A DNA stretch of 20,274 nt. Origin: JAAYUD01 sp036846645. GTDB lineage: Bacteria > Bacteroidota > Bacteroidia > Bacteroidales > Bacteroidaceae. The translations under genes and the position numbers were made by a program. This document shows, in pieces, positions 8,561 to 16,089 of the stretch (positions are counted from its first letter, which is position 1; the number at the start of each line of letters is the position of its first letter). The DNA is taken from NCBI GenBank assembly GCA_036846645.1, contig DAIUBN010000030.1, positions 1 to 20,274 on the forward strand. Direction: 5' to 3'. The notes under the pieces were generated by a model. That model worked only from the letters and a program-made list of their open reading frames with translations, did not search any database and was not told where the DNA came from.

Positions 8561-10852
8561 TTGAAAACTCTTATCGTTGTATCTATTCTGATTTTCTTTT
8601 GGGCCCTCCCGATTGTGGCTCAAAATAAGGTATTGCTGCAAGGCGAGGTTGTTGATGCTAGAACCGGCCATCCGATAGTTGGTGCCAATGTGCATACCAA
8701 GGGATATCGCGGTGCTACAGATGCCAAAGGAATGTTTAGTATTTCGTTGGCTAAGGGTGAGTATACCTTGACTTGTTCTTCGATTGGGTACGAAAGGTTG
8801 GATACACTTGTGCATCTTCAAAAGAATAGTTCGATTGTTGTCAAACTGGTAGAAGATGTGAAGGCTTTGGAAGAGATAACGGTGACGTCGAGATCGCGTA
8901 AGAACAAGATTCGTGATGTTCAGATAGGAGTAGAGAAGGTAGAAATTGCCGAACTGGCAAAGGTGCCAGCTCTGTTTGGTGAACGTGATATCATCAAATC
9001 TATCAGATTGTTGCCTGGTGTGAAGTCTGAAAGCGAAGCAACGAGTGGCTATCAGGTCAGAGGGGGCACTGCTACCCAGAACCTAATTCTGCTAGATGGT
9101 GCAATAGTCTATAACGCCGGCCATCTGATGGGCATCTTTTCTAGCTTCAACGATGATGCACTCATCAATGCATCTCTATATAAGGGCATGGTGCCTGCAC
9201 AATATGGAGGGGCAACGTCGTCGGTGTTCGATATCTATGTCAAACCCGGTAGCATGAATGATTATAAATTTGGTGGTACGGTAGGATTGTTGTCAGCCAA
9301 GGTGTATGCAGAGGGACCGATATCTAAAGACAAAGCCTCTTTCTTCCTGGCCGCCCGTAGTTCCTATCTGGATATGTTTCTCAAAGCTACCAAAGATTAT
9401 AAAGACAATACGCTCAATTTTTATGATATCAATGCCAAGGTGAGCTATAATATCAATGCCAACGATCGTCTATCGCTATCATTCTTCAGAAGCAGAGATA
9501 ATATGGGCATAAAAGATTTGATGGACATGGGATGGGGCAATACGGCGCTGACTGCAAAGTGGTTTCACTATTTTGGAGAGAAACTTTCTTCCAATACTTC
9601 GCTTATATATTCTGATTATGGTAATGATATGAGTATGGAGATATTGAGTTCCAATTATAGTTCGAAGGGCTTTATCCGTCATGCTAGTCTGAATCATAAT
9701 TTCGTTTGGTCTCCGTCCAAATCACATCATTTGGATATCGGACTACAATCATCTTATATCCAACTCAAATCGGCCGAATGGCAGATTAATAATCTGCATC
9801 AGATAGAAAAACGCAATGCTTGGGAGAATAACTTGTGGCTCAACGAAGAATGGGCAGCAAGTGATAAACTGACACTTTCGGCAGGTATCAGACTTAGTGC
9901 GTTCTCCGTGTTGGGAGGCTCGCCTTATTACAATCTGAATGACAATGGCGATATAGTCGATACCCTCAACTACTCTAAAGGAAAGTTCATCAAAACTCAT
10001 ATCGTTGTTGAGCCTCGGTTGAGTTTGAACTATAGCATCGGTGAGAATCAGAGCATCAAGGCTGGTTATGCCCGAACATCACAGAATGTATATGCTGTGC
10101 GCAACAGTAGTGCGTCGATGCCTTTCGACCGTTATACCATGAGCAGCAACATATTGAAGCCTCAGATAGCCAATCAAATCAGTTTGGGCTATATGGCTCT
10201 ATCGAAAGATAGCAAATACGAGTTTTCTATCGAGGGTTATTATAAAAATGTTGATCATGTGTACGACTATAAAGATGGTAAGACTTTTCGCTCTGAGATA
10301 GAGATGGAACGATTGGTGCTGGGCGGCAAAGGACGTGCATACGGTGCCGAACTCTATGCTCGCAAGAATATTGGACGGCTCACGGGATGGATATCCTACA
10401 CGCTATCTTGGTCGGAAAACAAGATTAAAGGTATCAACAATGACAATTGGTATACTGCCGGCAACGACCGCAGGCATGATATTGCTGTTGTAGCCATGTA
10501 CAAACTGTCCAAAGGTTGGGACTTCTCTGCAACGTGGGTGTTCAATACTGGCAAAGCGCTGACTGCTCCTAGTGCCAAATACGAAATTGATGGACGAACT
10601 TACTATTATTATGCCGAACGCAATGGGTATAGGGCTCCCGATTATCATCGGCTCGATATCAGCTTCAGTCACACCAAAAAGTTGAAGCATTGCATCCGTC
10701 AATGGTCGTTCGGACTCTACAATGCATACGGCAGATATAATCCTTTTGTTATCAGATTCGAGAATGACGACACTAAATTATCGGGTACCAAAGCTGTGCA
10801 ATATTCTTTGTATAGTTTCGTGCCTTCTATATCTTACAACTTGAAATTCTGA
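8561..10852 (+). CDS. TonB-dependent outer-membrane receptor with carboxypeptidase-regulatory-like domain
   Basis: A 763-residue outer-membrane transporter. The start is TTG 8561: the frame is open only from the DUF4954 stop at 8525, no in-frame ATG or GTG lies between, and this start gives a good signal peptide (MKTLIVVSILIFFWALPIVA, cleavage near residue 20). A later ATG would remove the signal peptide. Residues about 25-105 form a carboxypeptidase D-regulatory-like beta-sandwich (GEVVDARTGHPIVGANV, GYERLDTL). The plug is at about 115-225 (LLPGVKSES, GYQVRGGTATQNLILLDG). The rest is a beta-barrel ending in Phe (SISYNLKF), as usual for barrel assembly. No SusD gene follows; a DUF4249 lipoprotein does, a recurrent Bacteroidetes pairing whose substrates are mostly unknown. 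Confidence 0.92.
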   Translation: MKTLIVVSILIFFWALPIVAQNKVLLQGEVVDARTGHPIVGANVHTKGYRGATDAKGMFSISLAKGEYTLTCSSIGYERLDTLVHLQKNSSIVVKLVEDVKALEEITVTSRSRKNKIRDVQIGVEKVEIAELAKVPALFGERDIIKSIRLLPGVKSESEATSGYQVRGGTATQNLILLDGAIVYNAGHLMGIFSSFNDDALINASLYKGMVPAQYGGATSSVFDIYVKPGSMNDYKFGGTVGLLSAKVYAEGPISKDKASFFLAARSSYLDMFLKATKDYKDNTLNFYDINAKVSYNINANDRLSLSFFRSRDNMGIKDLMDMGWGNTALTAKWFHYFGEKLSSNTSLIYSDYGNDMSMEILSSNYSSKGFIRHASLNHNFVWSPSKSHHLDIGLQSSYIQLKSAEWQINNLHQIEKRNAWENNLWLNEEWAASDKLTLSAGIRLSAFSVLGGSPYYNLNDNGDIVDTLNYSKGKFIKTHIVVEPRLSLNYSIGENQSIKAGYARTSQNVYAVRNSSASMPFDRYTMSSNILKPQIANQISLGYMALSKDSKYEFSIEGYYKNVDHVYDYKDGKTFRSEIEMERLVLGGKGRAYGAELYARKNIGRLTGWISYTLSWSENKIKGINNDNWYTAGNDRRHDIAVVAMYKLSKGWDFSATWVFNTGKALTAPSAKYEIDGRTYYYYAERNGYRAPDYHRLDISFSHTKKLKHCIRQWSFGLYNAYGRYNPFVIRFENDDTKLSGTKAVQYSLYSFVPSISYNLKF

Positions 10853-10859
10853 AGGCGAT

Positions 10860-11696
10860 ATGAAGTACTCTGTTTTTACATTGATTTTAGGTATTATCCT
10901 TTCGGCATTCTTCCTTGCAGGTTGCAAGAGAGAGATAGATATCGATTATCATTCGGTAGATAAGCTGTATGTCATTGAAGGCTATCTGACCAATAATTTG
11001 GCTGCTGTATCGATACTTCAAACTCGTGATGTGACCGATTCTGTGCTAAGCAAAACAGTGAGGGGAGCTGTAGTTACTCTATCATCCAGTAGTGGACAAT
11101 CGGAAGTGCTCACCTATAGAAATGATGGCCTCTATCGGTCAACACTTGGCACAAGAGGTGTTCCCGGTACAACATATACTCTGAAAGTTCAAATTGATGA
11201 TAACCAATACGTTTCTTCGTCGACGATGCAGAACAAGCCGACTATCGCATCGGCTACATTCAAATGGGTAAAAATGCTGAGCGATAAAATGCTGTTCTAT
11301 CAGGTCAACGTACAAGACATTCCTGGCGAAGTCAATTATTATTGTTATCGTGTGTATAGAAACAATAGGGTATACCGTTGGAACGTATTTAAGGATATCA
11401 GTAATCCTGGTGGAAAGATACCCCTTAACATAGCTTGCATGAGCAAACAACAGGCCGATGATAATAAGGAAGAAGACAAAGATGATATTCTACACGAAGG
11501 AGATGAGATCTATTTCGAACTTCAATCTATCGATCGTAATGCCTACGATTATCTTTATTCTCTCCGTGTGAGCGAGAGAACGGCAGCCAATCCTATTGAT
11601 AATTTCTCTGGTGGTTGTCTAGGCTATTTTTCTGCCTATTATTCGGTATGGCAAAACACTATTTTCAAGTATGCCGATATAGAAGATACCGAATAA
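10860..11696 (+). CDS. DUF4249 family lipoprotein, receptor partner
   Basis: A 278-residue predicted lipoprotein: signal peptide with lipobox LAGC (Cys22), followed by KREIDIDY. The body resembles the DUF4249 family: an early YVIEGYLTN strand, Ig-like GAVVTLSSSSGQ and TYTLKVQIDD segments, and a C-terminal FSGGCLGYFSAYY motif. It starts seven bases after the receptor stop, so the two genes are co-transcribed and the products probably act together at the outer membrane, by analogy with the SusC/SusD arrangement. The ligand cannot be told from sequence. An acidic Lys/Asp/Glu-rich stretch lies near residues 200-212. Confidence 0.85.
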   Translation: MKYSVFTLILGIILSAFFLAGCKREIDIDYHSVDKLYVIEGYLTNNLAAVSILQTRDVTDSVLSKTVRGAVVTLSSSSGQSEVLTYRNDGLYRSTLGTRGVPGTTYTLKVQIDDNQYVSSSTMQNKPTIASATFKWVKMLSDKMLFYQVNVQDIPGEVNYYCYRVYRNNRVYRWNVFKDISNPGGKIPLNIACMSKQQADDNKEEDKDDILHEGDEIYFELQSIDRNAYDYLYSLRVSERTAANPIDNFSGGCLGYFSAYYSVWQNTIFKYADIEDTE

Positions 11697-11737
11697 GAAT
11701 AAGATATCTTTACTTTGGTAAAAACAAATGAATTTAT

Positions 11738-11768
11738 TTTGTATTGCATTCGGTTTGCACTATCTTTG
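11738..11768 (+). promoter_or_regulatory. Bacteroidetes-type promoter for fumarase
   Basis: TTTG (11738-11741), a 19-base spacer, then TATCTTTG (11761-11768) match the Bacteroidetes consensus exactly. The -7 box ends 41 bases before the fumarase ATG, giving an AT-rich leader of about 35 bases. Fumarase is therefore probably transcribed independently of the receptor genes upstream. Confidence 0.8.
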
Positions 11769-11809
11769 CCTTACTTAAATAATAACGAAATATTAATTAG
11801 ATATTTATT

Positions 11810-13450
11810 ATGGCAACAACACCAGAGTTTAAGTATCAGCCCATGTTTCCATTGGGTCCCGATACTACTGAGTATTATCTGCTTACCAAAGACTACGTGT
11901 CGGTAGGCGAGTTTGAAGGAAAACCTATGTTGAAAGTTGCACCCGAAGGGTTGACCGCTATGGCAAATGCTGCTTTCCACGATGTTTCTTTCATGTTGCG
12001 TCGTTCGCACAACGAACAGGTCGCTAAGATTCTTTCCGACCCCGAAGCTTCGGACAACGATAAGTATGTGGCACTTACTTTCCTCCGCAATGCCGATGTG
12101 GCTTCTAAGGGATTACTTCCTTTCTGCCAGGATACCGGTACCGCTATTATTCATGGCGAGAAAGGTCAGCAGGTCTGGACAGGTTATTGCGATGAAGAGG
12201 CTCTTTCTAAAGGTGTTTTCAAAACTTATACCGAGAATGCATTGCGCTATTCGCAGAATGCTCCGCTCACCATGTACGATGAGGTGAACACCAAGTGTAA
12301 TCTTCCTGCTCAGATTGATCTCGAAGCTACCGAAGGCGACGAATATCGTTTCCTCTGTGTGACCAAAGGTGGTGGTTCTGCCAATAAGACTTACCTCTAT
12401 CAGATGACCAAAGCTGTGCTCAATCCTGATACTCTTGTTCCTTTCTTGGTAGATAAGGTTAAATCTTTGGGTACTGCTGCATGTCCTCCATATCATATCG
12501 CATTCGTTATCGGCGGTACATCTGCCGAGAAGAACTTGCTTACCGTTAAGTTGGCTTCTACTCATTATTACGACAATCTGCCTACTACAGGTAATGAAGG
12601 TGGCCGTGCTTTCCGTGATCTCGAGCTCGAGAAACAAGTGCTCGAAGAGGCTCATAAGATTGGTCTCGGTGCACAGTTTGGTGGCAAATACCTGGCACAT
12701 GACGTTCGTATCGTTCGTCTGCCTCGTCATGGCGCTTCTTGTCCAATCGGACTTGGCGTGAGCTGCTCTGCCGACCGTAATATCAAATGTAAAATCAATA
12801 AAGATGGTATATGGATCGAGAAACTCGATAGCAATCCAAGCGAATTGATTCCCGAAGAACTGCGCAAGGCAGGCGAAGGCAATGCTGTGAAGATTGACTT
12901 GAATCAGCCAATGAAAGAAGTGCTGAAAGAGCTGACCAAATATCCTGTATCTACCCGTCTTTCTCTTAACGGTACAATTATCGTGGGCCGTGATATCGCT
13001 CATGCCAAGCTGAAAGAGCGCCTGGATCGTGGCGAAGATCTTCCACAATATATCAAAGATCATCCTATCTACTATGCTGGTCCGGCAAAGACTCCTACCG
13101 GTATGGCTTGCGGTTCAATGGGCCCGACAACTGCCAATCGTATGGATCCGTATGTCGACCTCTTCCAAAGTCATGGTGGCAGTATGATAATGCTGGCCAA
13201 AGGTAACCGTACAGATGTTGTTACAGAATCTTGCAAGAAATACGGTGGCTTCTATCTCGGTAGTATCGGCGGTCCTGCAGCTATCTTGGCTCAGAACAAT
13301 ATCAAGAGCATCGAGTGCCTTGAATATCCAGAACTTGGTATGGAAGCTATCTGGAAGATTGATGTTGTTGATTTCCCTGCATTTATCCTTGTTGATGATA
13401 AAGGCAATGATTTCTTCAAGCAGATTAAACCATGCTGCTGCAAAGGATAA
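11810..13450 (+). CDS. Class I (iron-sulfur) fumarate hydratase
   Basis: A 546-residue class I fumarase catalysing the reversible hydration of fumarate to L-malate. In Bacteroidales this serves the reductive branch from oxaloacetate to succinate. Cys106 (PFCQDTGT), Cys225 (TAACPPYH) and Cys319 (GVSCSADRN) correspond to the three [4Fe-4S] ligands of E. coli FumA with a one-residue offset. The N-terminal alpha and C-terminal beta domains are fused in one chain, as in FumA/FumB and unlike the two-subunit TtdA/TtdB type. GGSANKTYLYQM and TPTGMACGSMGPTTANRMD are family blocks. The protein ends in a CCCKG tail. It has its own promoter and a strong terminator, so it is a single-gene unit. Confidence 0.95.
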   Translation: MATTPEFKYQPMFPLGPDTTEYYLLTKDYVSVGEFEGKPMLKVAPEGLTAMANAAFHDVSFMLRRSHNEQVAKILSDPEASDNDKYVALTFLRNADVASKGLLPFCQDTGTAIIHGEKGQQVWTGYCDEEALSKGVFKTYTENALRYSQNAPLTMYDEVNTKCNLPAQIDLEATEGDEYRFLCVTKGGGSANKTYLYQMTKAVLNPDTLVPFLVDKVKSLGTAACPPYHIAFVIGGTSAEKNLLTVKLASTHYYDNLPTTGNEGGRAFRDLELEKQVLEEAHKIGLGAQFGGKYLAHDVRIVRLPRHGASCPIGLGVSCSADRNIKCKINKDGIWIEKLDSNPSELIPEELRKAGEGNAVKIDLNQPMKEVLKELTKYPVSTRLSLNGTIIVGRDIAHAKLKERLDRGEDLPQYIKDHPIYYAGPAKTPTGMACGSMGPTTANRMDPYVDLFQSHGGSMIMLAKGNRTDVVTESCKKYGGFYLGSIGGPAAILAQNNIKSIECLEYPELGMEAIWKIDVVDFPAFILVDDKGNDFFKQIKPCCCKG

Positions 13451-13477
13451 TCTTTGCTGGTAGATGAATAAAATAGT

Positions 13478-13511
13478 AAAGGCTGTATCGAGCATTCGGT
13501 ACAGCCTTTTT
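13478..13511 (+). terminator. Rho-independent terminator after fumarase
   Basis: AAAGGCTGTA (13478-13487) and TACAGCCTTT (13500-13509) form a perfect 10-bp stem around a 12-base loop, ending in TTTTT. It is 27 bases past the fumarase stop. The opposite strand also has a T-rich flank, so it may serve the convergent macro-domain gene as well. Confidence 0.9.
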
Positions 13512-13648
13512 CAATCTGCTATTATTCAAGCTTTATGCTATCCTCTTTTATTATTTCAAATATTGTTTTGGGTTAATTATATTCGCTAAGTAATAAGCTC
13601 GTTGTATAGCGATTGTTTATTTTAAAAATTATGAAATTCAAAGTCTAT

Positions 13649-14116
13649 TTATTCTACCAATTGTTTCTCTAGAATATTAACGAATGATTTGGGCAAATAT
13701 ACGTTCTGCATATTCAGTGCCTCTTTAAATAGCGGAGCCATTTCTTCCTCTTTAAATCCGGCGATGCCGCATCCTATTCGTGTCACAAAGAAAGTGAGTT
13801 CGCTATGTTCGTTTGCAAAATTGATAAATTCGTCAACGTATGGCTTAATGGTTTCTACACCACCTTGCATTGTGGGAATGGCATAACTCTTACCTTGCAG
13901 ACCAACTCCTTGTCCCCAAATGGCACCAAACTTATCTATTGCAGTTCTGGCCGCTCCACCGCCATGGCGACCCGCAAGATTGCTACCAAATACAAATATT
14001 TCATTAGATGCTAACGTCGTGATATATGCTGGCGTGTAGCGTGCTTTTTGACGCTCATTGACAGAAGTAGGAGAATCTTTATGATTACGGCTAGAAAATG
14101 AACCGAAGATTTTCAT
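13649..14116 (-). CDS. Macro-domain-like protein, A1S_2505 phage-associated family
   Basis: A 155-residue soluble protein. The core NEIFVFGSNLAGRHGGGAARTAIDKFG (from about residue 38) and FFVTRIGCGIAGF (about 109-121) resemble the ADP-ribose-binding loops of macro domains. The overall pattern matches the family I recall as A1S_2505, common in phages and scattered in bacterial chromosomes. The function is not established; ADP-ribose or nucleotide binding is an inference from the fold-like motifs. The first 30 residues are polar and variable. No phage genes flank it here. It stands alone between the fumarase terminator and a long gene-poor stretch, with a weak promoter at 14144-14173. An isolated acquired gene or a domesticated chromosomal version are both possible. 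Confidence 0.75.
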   Translation of the reverse strand: MKIFGSFSSRNHKDSPTSVNERQKARYTPAYITTLASNEIFVFGSNLAGRHGGGAARTAIDKFGAIWGQGVGLQGKSYAIPTMQGGVETIKPYVDEFINFANEHSELTFFVTRIGCGIAGFKEEEMAPLFKEALNMQNVYLPKSFVNILEKQLVE

Positions 14117-14143
14117 ATTATTTGTATTTTTAGTTAACGATTG

Positions 14144-14173
14144 CGAAGTTACATAATAATTATGAAAAACAAA
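14144..14173 (-). promoter_or_regulatory. Possible promoter of the macro-domain gene
   Basis: On the minus strand TTTG (14170-14173) is followed after 18 bases by TAACTTCG (14144-14151), one base off TAnnTTTG. It lies 27 bases before the ATG. The call is weak because of the mismatch and the short spacer. Confidence 0.4.
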
Positions 14174-14218
14174 ATAATCAGTTTATTTTTTTTATTCCTC
14201 TAATTTGTAAGTAATAAA

Positions 14219-14259
14219 GAAAAACGCCGCAAATTTATCATTCGATAAACCTACGACGT
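14219..14259 (-). terminator. Strong minus-strand terminator with no assigned gene upstream
   Basis: The arms 14244-14259 and 14224-14239 pair over 16 consecutive positions on the minus strand (four G-T wobbles) around tetraloop GAAT, followed by TTTTTCTTT. This is a strong intrinsic terminator by appearance. rplS already has its own terminator 400 bases earlier, so this one implies another minus-strand transcript, or an attenuator in a long leader of the macro-domain gene. Confidence 0.65.
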
Positions 14260-14359
14260 CTCTTGCTTATGCACTCAAAATTCTATTAACCAATTAATTA
14301 TCCATGAAAATTACAATCAATTTAACCTATTATATCTTTTATAAACCCAAAACTTCTTT

Positions 14360-14407
14360 TTTATAAAACCTCGCCATAGATATTGACTATGGCGAGAGGT
14401 TTTTTTG
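14360..14407 (+). terminator. Bidirectional terminator-like hairpin
   Basis: CTCGCCATAG (14370-14379) and CTATGGCGAG (14387-14396) form a perfect 10-bp stem, extended by CC/GG across a bulged A, and followed on the plus strand by seven T residues. On the minus strand the stem is followed by TTTTAT. The better T-run is on the plus strand, but no plus-strand gene ends just before it. Confidence 0.7.
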
Positions 14408-14514
14408 TAGTTAATGTCGTGATATTGTATTGAATGAAAAATGATTTTGTTGAAACATTAATTGCAAATCTTACTAATTTATGAGAACTAAGTTATGTCT
14501 TTATTTTTATATTA

Positions 14515-14522
14515 CAAAGATA
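14515..14522 (-). promoter_or_regulatory. Possible minus-strand -7 box in the gene-poor interval
   Basis: TATCTTTG on the minus strand matches TAnnTTTG exactly and is identical to the tRNA-Lys and fumarase -7 boxes. The expected -33 TTTG is absent at 19-21 bases. A transcript from here would run left towards the hairpins at 14360-14407 and 14219-14259 and then the macro-domain gene. Confidence 0.4.
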
Positions 14523-14543
14523 GGAGATATTTCATCAACTTAC

Positions 14544-14606
14544 TTTTCATTTAATTCGAAGATGTTTTCATATAGTTCGAAGAAGTTTTCATTTATACAG
14601 AACTAG
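14544..14606. repeat. 21-bp imperfect tandem repeat, about three copies
   Basis: Units 14544-14564 and 14565-14585 both read TTTTCATNTANTTCGAAGANG, with three differences. The third unit, 14586-14606, keeps TTTTCATTTA and then diverges. Each of the first two units contains the palindrome TTCGAA. The period equals two helical turns, so adjacent copies face the same side of the DNA, as operator arrays often do. Confidence 0.7.
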
Positions 14607-14658
14607 TTTGCAAATCGTCAATTTCACGAATTTATGTGGTTTTATGGGGGGAGTAGAC

Positions 14659-14696
14659 ATAAAAAAAGGAAACTCTTTGCAGAATTTCCTTTTTTT
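14659..14696 (-). terminator. Rho-independent terminator after rplS
   Basis: AAAAAAAGGAAA (14661-14672) and TTTCCTTTTTTT (14685-14696) form a perfect 12-bp stem with a 12-base loop. The U-run is built into the stem on both strands. It lies 23 bases past the rplS stop. Confidence 0.8.
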
Positions 14697-14718
14697 ATTT
14701 TTTCTTGAATCAAAAGAA

Positions 14719-15072
14719 CTAGAGGTTAACTCTTTTCTCTTTAATTCTTGCTTTCTTACCTGTAAGTTTACGGAGGTAATAAAGTTTGGCGCGGCGAACC
14801 TTACCAATTTTGTTCACTTCAATGTTATCGATAGCCGGAGATTCGATAGGGAAGATTCTCTCTACACCTACAGTCCCTGACATCTTGCGAACAGTGAAAC
14901 GTTTTTTGTCTCCATGACCGGAGATCTTGATAACAACACCACGATACAACTGTATACGCTCTTTGCTACCCTCGATGATGCGATATGCTACTGTTACTGT
15001 ATCACCTGCTTTGAACTTAGGATACTCTTTTTTGGTAGCAAATGCCTCTTCTGCGATTTTAATTAAATCCAT
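14719..15072 (-). CDS. rplS: Large-subunit ribosomal protein bL19
   Basis: A 117-residue protein of the 50S subunit, located at the 30S-50S interface. Family blocks are clear: FKAGDTVTVAYRIIEGSKERIQLYRGVVI, ERIFPIESPAIDNIEV and KVRRAKLYYLRKLTGKKARIKEK. The length is typical. The gene ends in TAG, with two sense codons and then TGA downstream in frame. It appears monocistronic here, with its own terminator at 14659-14696 and a promoter interleaved with that of the divergent nucleotidase gene. It is not linked to trmD/rimM/rpsP as in many other bacteria, which is usual for Bacteroidetes as far as I recall. Confidence 0.97.
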   Translation of the reverse strand: MDLIKIAEEAFATKKEYPKFKAGDTVTVAYRIIEGSKERIQLYRGVVIKISGHGDKKRFTVRKMSGTVGVERIFPIESPAIDNIEVNKIGKVRRAKLYYLRKLTGKKARIKEKRVNL

Positions 15073-15158
15073 TGCTTCGTTCTATTTTTATTGTTTAAAT
15101 GTAAAGCACGCAACATACCAAGTATCTCTTTCTTGACAGCGATTGCGCTAAAGCGGTG

Positions 15159-15190
15159 CAAAGTAACTAAAAAATGTTGAGTTGAACAAA
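15159..15190 (-). promoter_or_regulatory. Probable rplS promoter
   Basis: On the minus strand TTTG (15187-15190) is followed after 20 bases by TTACTTTG (15159-15166), one base off TAnnTTTG. It predicts a leader of about 75-80 bases before the rplS ATG, long enough for a regulatory structure; the only obvious element is a short AGCG-CAAT-CGCT hairpin at 15139-15150. It overlaps the divergent promoter at 15177-15207. Confidence 0.6.
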
Positions 15191-15207
15191 TATTTTTTAT
15201 ATATTTG
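15177..15207 (+). promoter_or_regulatory. Promoter of the 5'-nucleotidase operon
   Basis: TTG (15177-15179), a 20-base spacer, then TATATTTG (15200-15207) fit the Bacteroidetes pattern. It places the transcription start just before ATG 15233 and so rules out the longer reading from TTG 15182, whose first codons would lie inside the promoter. Confidence 0.7.
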
Positions 15208-15232
15208 TGCCTTGTATAAAACGATATTGATT

Positions 15233-16045
15233 ATGAAACATAGTATAATACTACCTTTTTCTATTGCTATTGCTTTGTCTATGGCATCTCCTCAAGGGAC
15301 TTTCGCACAGCGCAAATCTAAAAATAATGTGCAGCATTACGTCGTCACGGAGATGACTGGCAAATATATTTCAGTAGATTCTACCTATGATACTGGTGCC
15401 AGTAAAGCTGCTGTGGCAGTATTGTTACCTTATAAGAATAAGGTCGCTACCCAGATGTACTCGCAGATTGGCGAAGCTGCTAAGGCAATGTTGGCGGGAA
15501 GTGGTAAAAATAATCCGGAAGGATTGCTTTCCAATCTGATTGCCGATGTGCTTCGTGCCAAAGGTACAGAGGTGCTGGGTGGTAAAACGTGCGACATGGC
15601 ATTGATGAACATTGGTGGTATTCGTTCTACTTTACCCAAAGGGAAGATTACTGTAGCCAATATATTCGAGATTCTTCCATTCGAAAATACACTGACTGTG
15701 GCTACAATGACAGGTGCCCAACTCAAAAAGTTGATGCAACAGATAGCTCACGTTTGCGCAGGTATCAGTGGTGCAACGCTTGTTGCCGACAAGTCTACAC
15801 GCCAGGTGATCAGTGCTACAGTGGATGGTCAGCCTATCGATGATAATAAAATGTACTCTGTTGCTACTCTCAATTATTTGGCAGAGGGTAACGATGGCTT
15901 CGCTGCATTTGCCGAACCTACAGTCAAGAAAATCGTAAGAGATGATATTCTTGTCAGAGATGTCTTGCTGGAATATGTGAAAAAACAGACGAAAGAGGGT
16001 AAGATGATAGATGCCAATTTAGAGAATCGTTTTGTGTATCGCTAA
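15233..16045 (+). CDS. 5'-nucleotidase C-terminal domain protein (periplasmic)
   Basis: A 270-residue exported protein equivalent to the C-terminal substrate-binding half of UshA-type 5'-nucleotidases. ATG 15233 gives a signal peptide (MKHSIILPFSIAIALSM, cleavage near AQ at residue 26); an upstream TTG at 15182 is in frame but overlaps the promoter. Domain motifs: SNLIADVLR, MNIGGIRSTLPKG (contacts nucleotide in the family), EILPFENTLTVATMTGAQL, and YLAEGNDGFAAF near the end. The length suits a stand-alone domain. It has no metallophosphatase domain of its own; that half is the next gene, 44 bases downstream. Together they probably hydrolyse nucleotides in the periplasm for nucleoside and phosphate salvage; this is inference from the domains. 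Confidence 0.88.
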   Translation: MKHSIILPFSIAIALSMASPQGTFAQRKSKNNVQHYVVTEMTGKYISVDSTYDTGASKAAVAVLLPYKNKVATQMYSQIGEAAKAMLAGSGKNNPEGLLSNLIADVLRAKGTEVLGGKTCDMALMNIGGIRSTLPKGKITVANIFEILPFENTLTVATMTGAQLKKLMQQIAHVCAGISGATLVADKSTRQVISATVDGQPIDDNKMYSVATLNYLAEGNDGFAAFAEPTVKKIVRDDILVRDVLLEYVKKQTKEGKMIDANLENRFVYR

Positions 16046-16089
16046 ATTGCTATACCTTAATATATATATAACTAATAAAGAAAATCAAG

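Larger units (their letters stand above)
14260..14660. other. Gene-poor AT-rich interval with regulatory-looking elements
   Basis: No credible protein gene is seen. The stretch contains a bidirectional hairpin (14360-14407), a perfect minus-strand TATCTTTG box (14515-14522), and a 21-bp tandem repeat (14544-14606). A plus-strand micro-ORF of 20 codons (14304-14366) starts MKITINLTYY and ends at the hairpin; without a ribosome binding site or homologue it may be chance. Confidence 0.5.

Noticed and set aside
12113..13063. A 316-codon open frame on the minus strand inside the fumarase gene
   Set aside because: It lies wholly antisense to a clear class I fumarase, has no recognisable domain, and reflects codon bias of the real gene.
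13622..13670. A 12-codon plus-strand frame after fumarase starting MKFKVYLFYQ
   Set aside because: Too short, no ribosome binding site, and it overlaps the end of the convergent macro-domain gene.
15182..15232. Longer N-terminus of the nucleotidase C-domain protein from TTG 15182
   Set aside because: The extra 17 codons overlap a consensus TATATTTG promoter box, and ATG 15233 gives a normal signal peptide.
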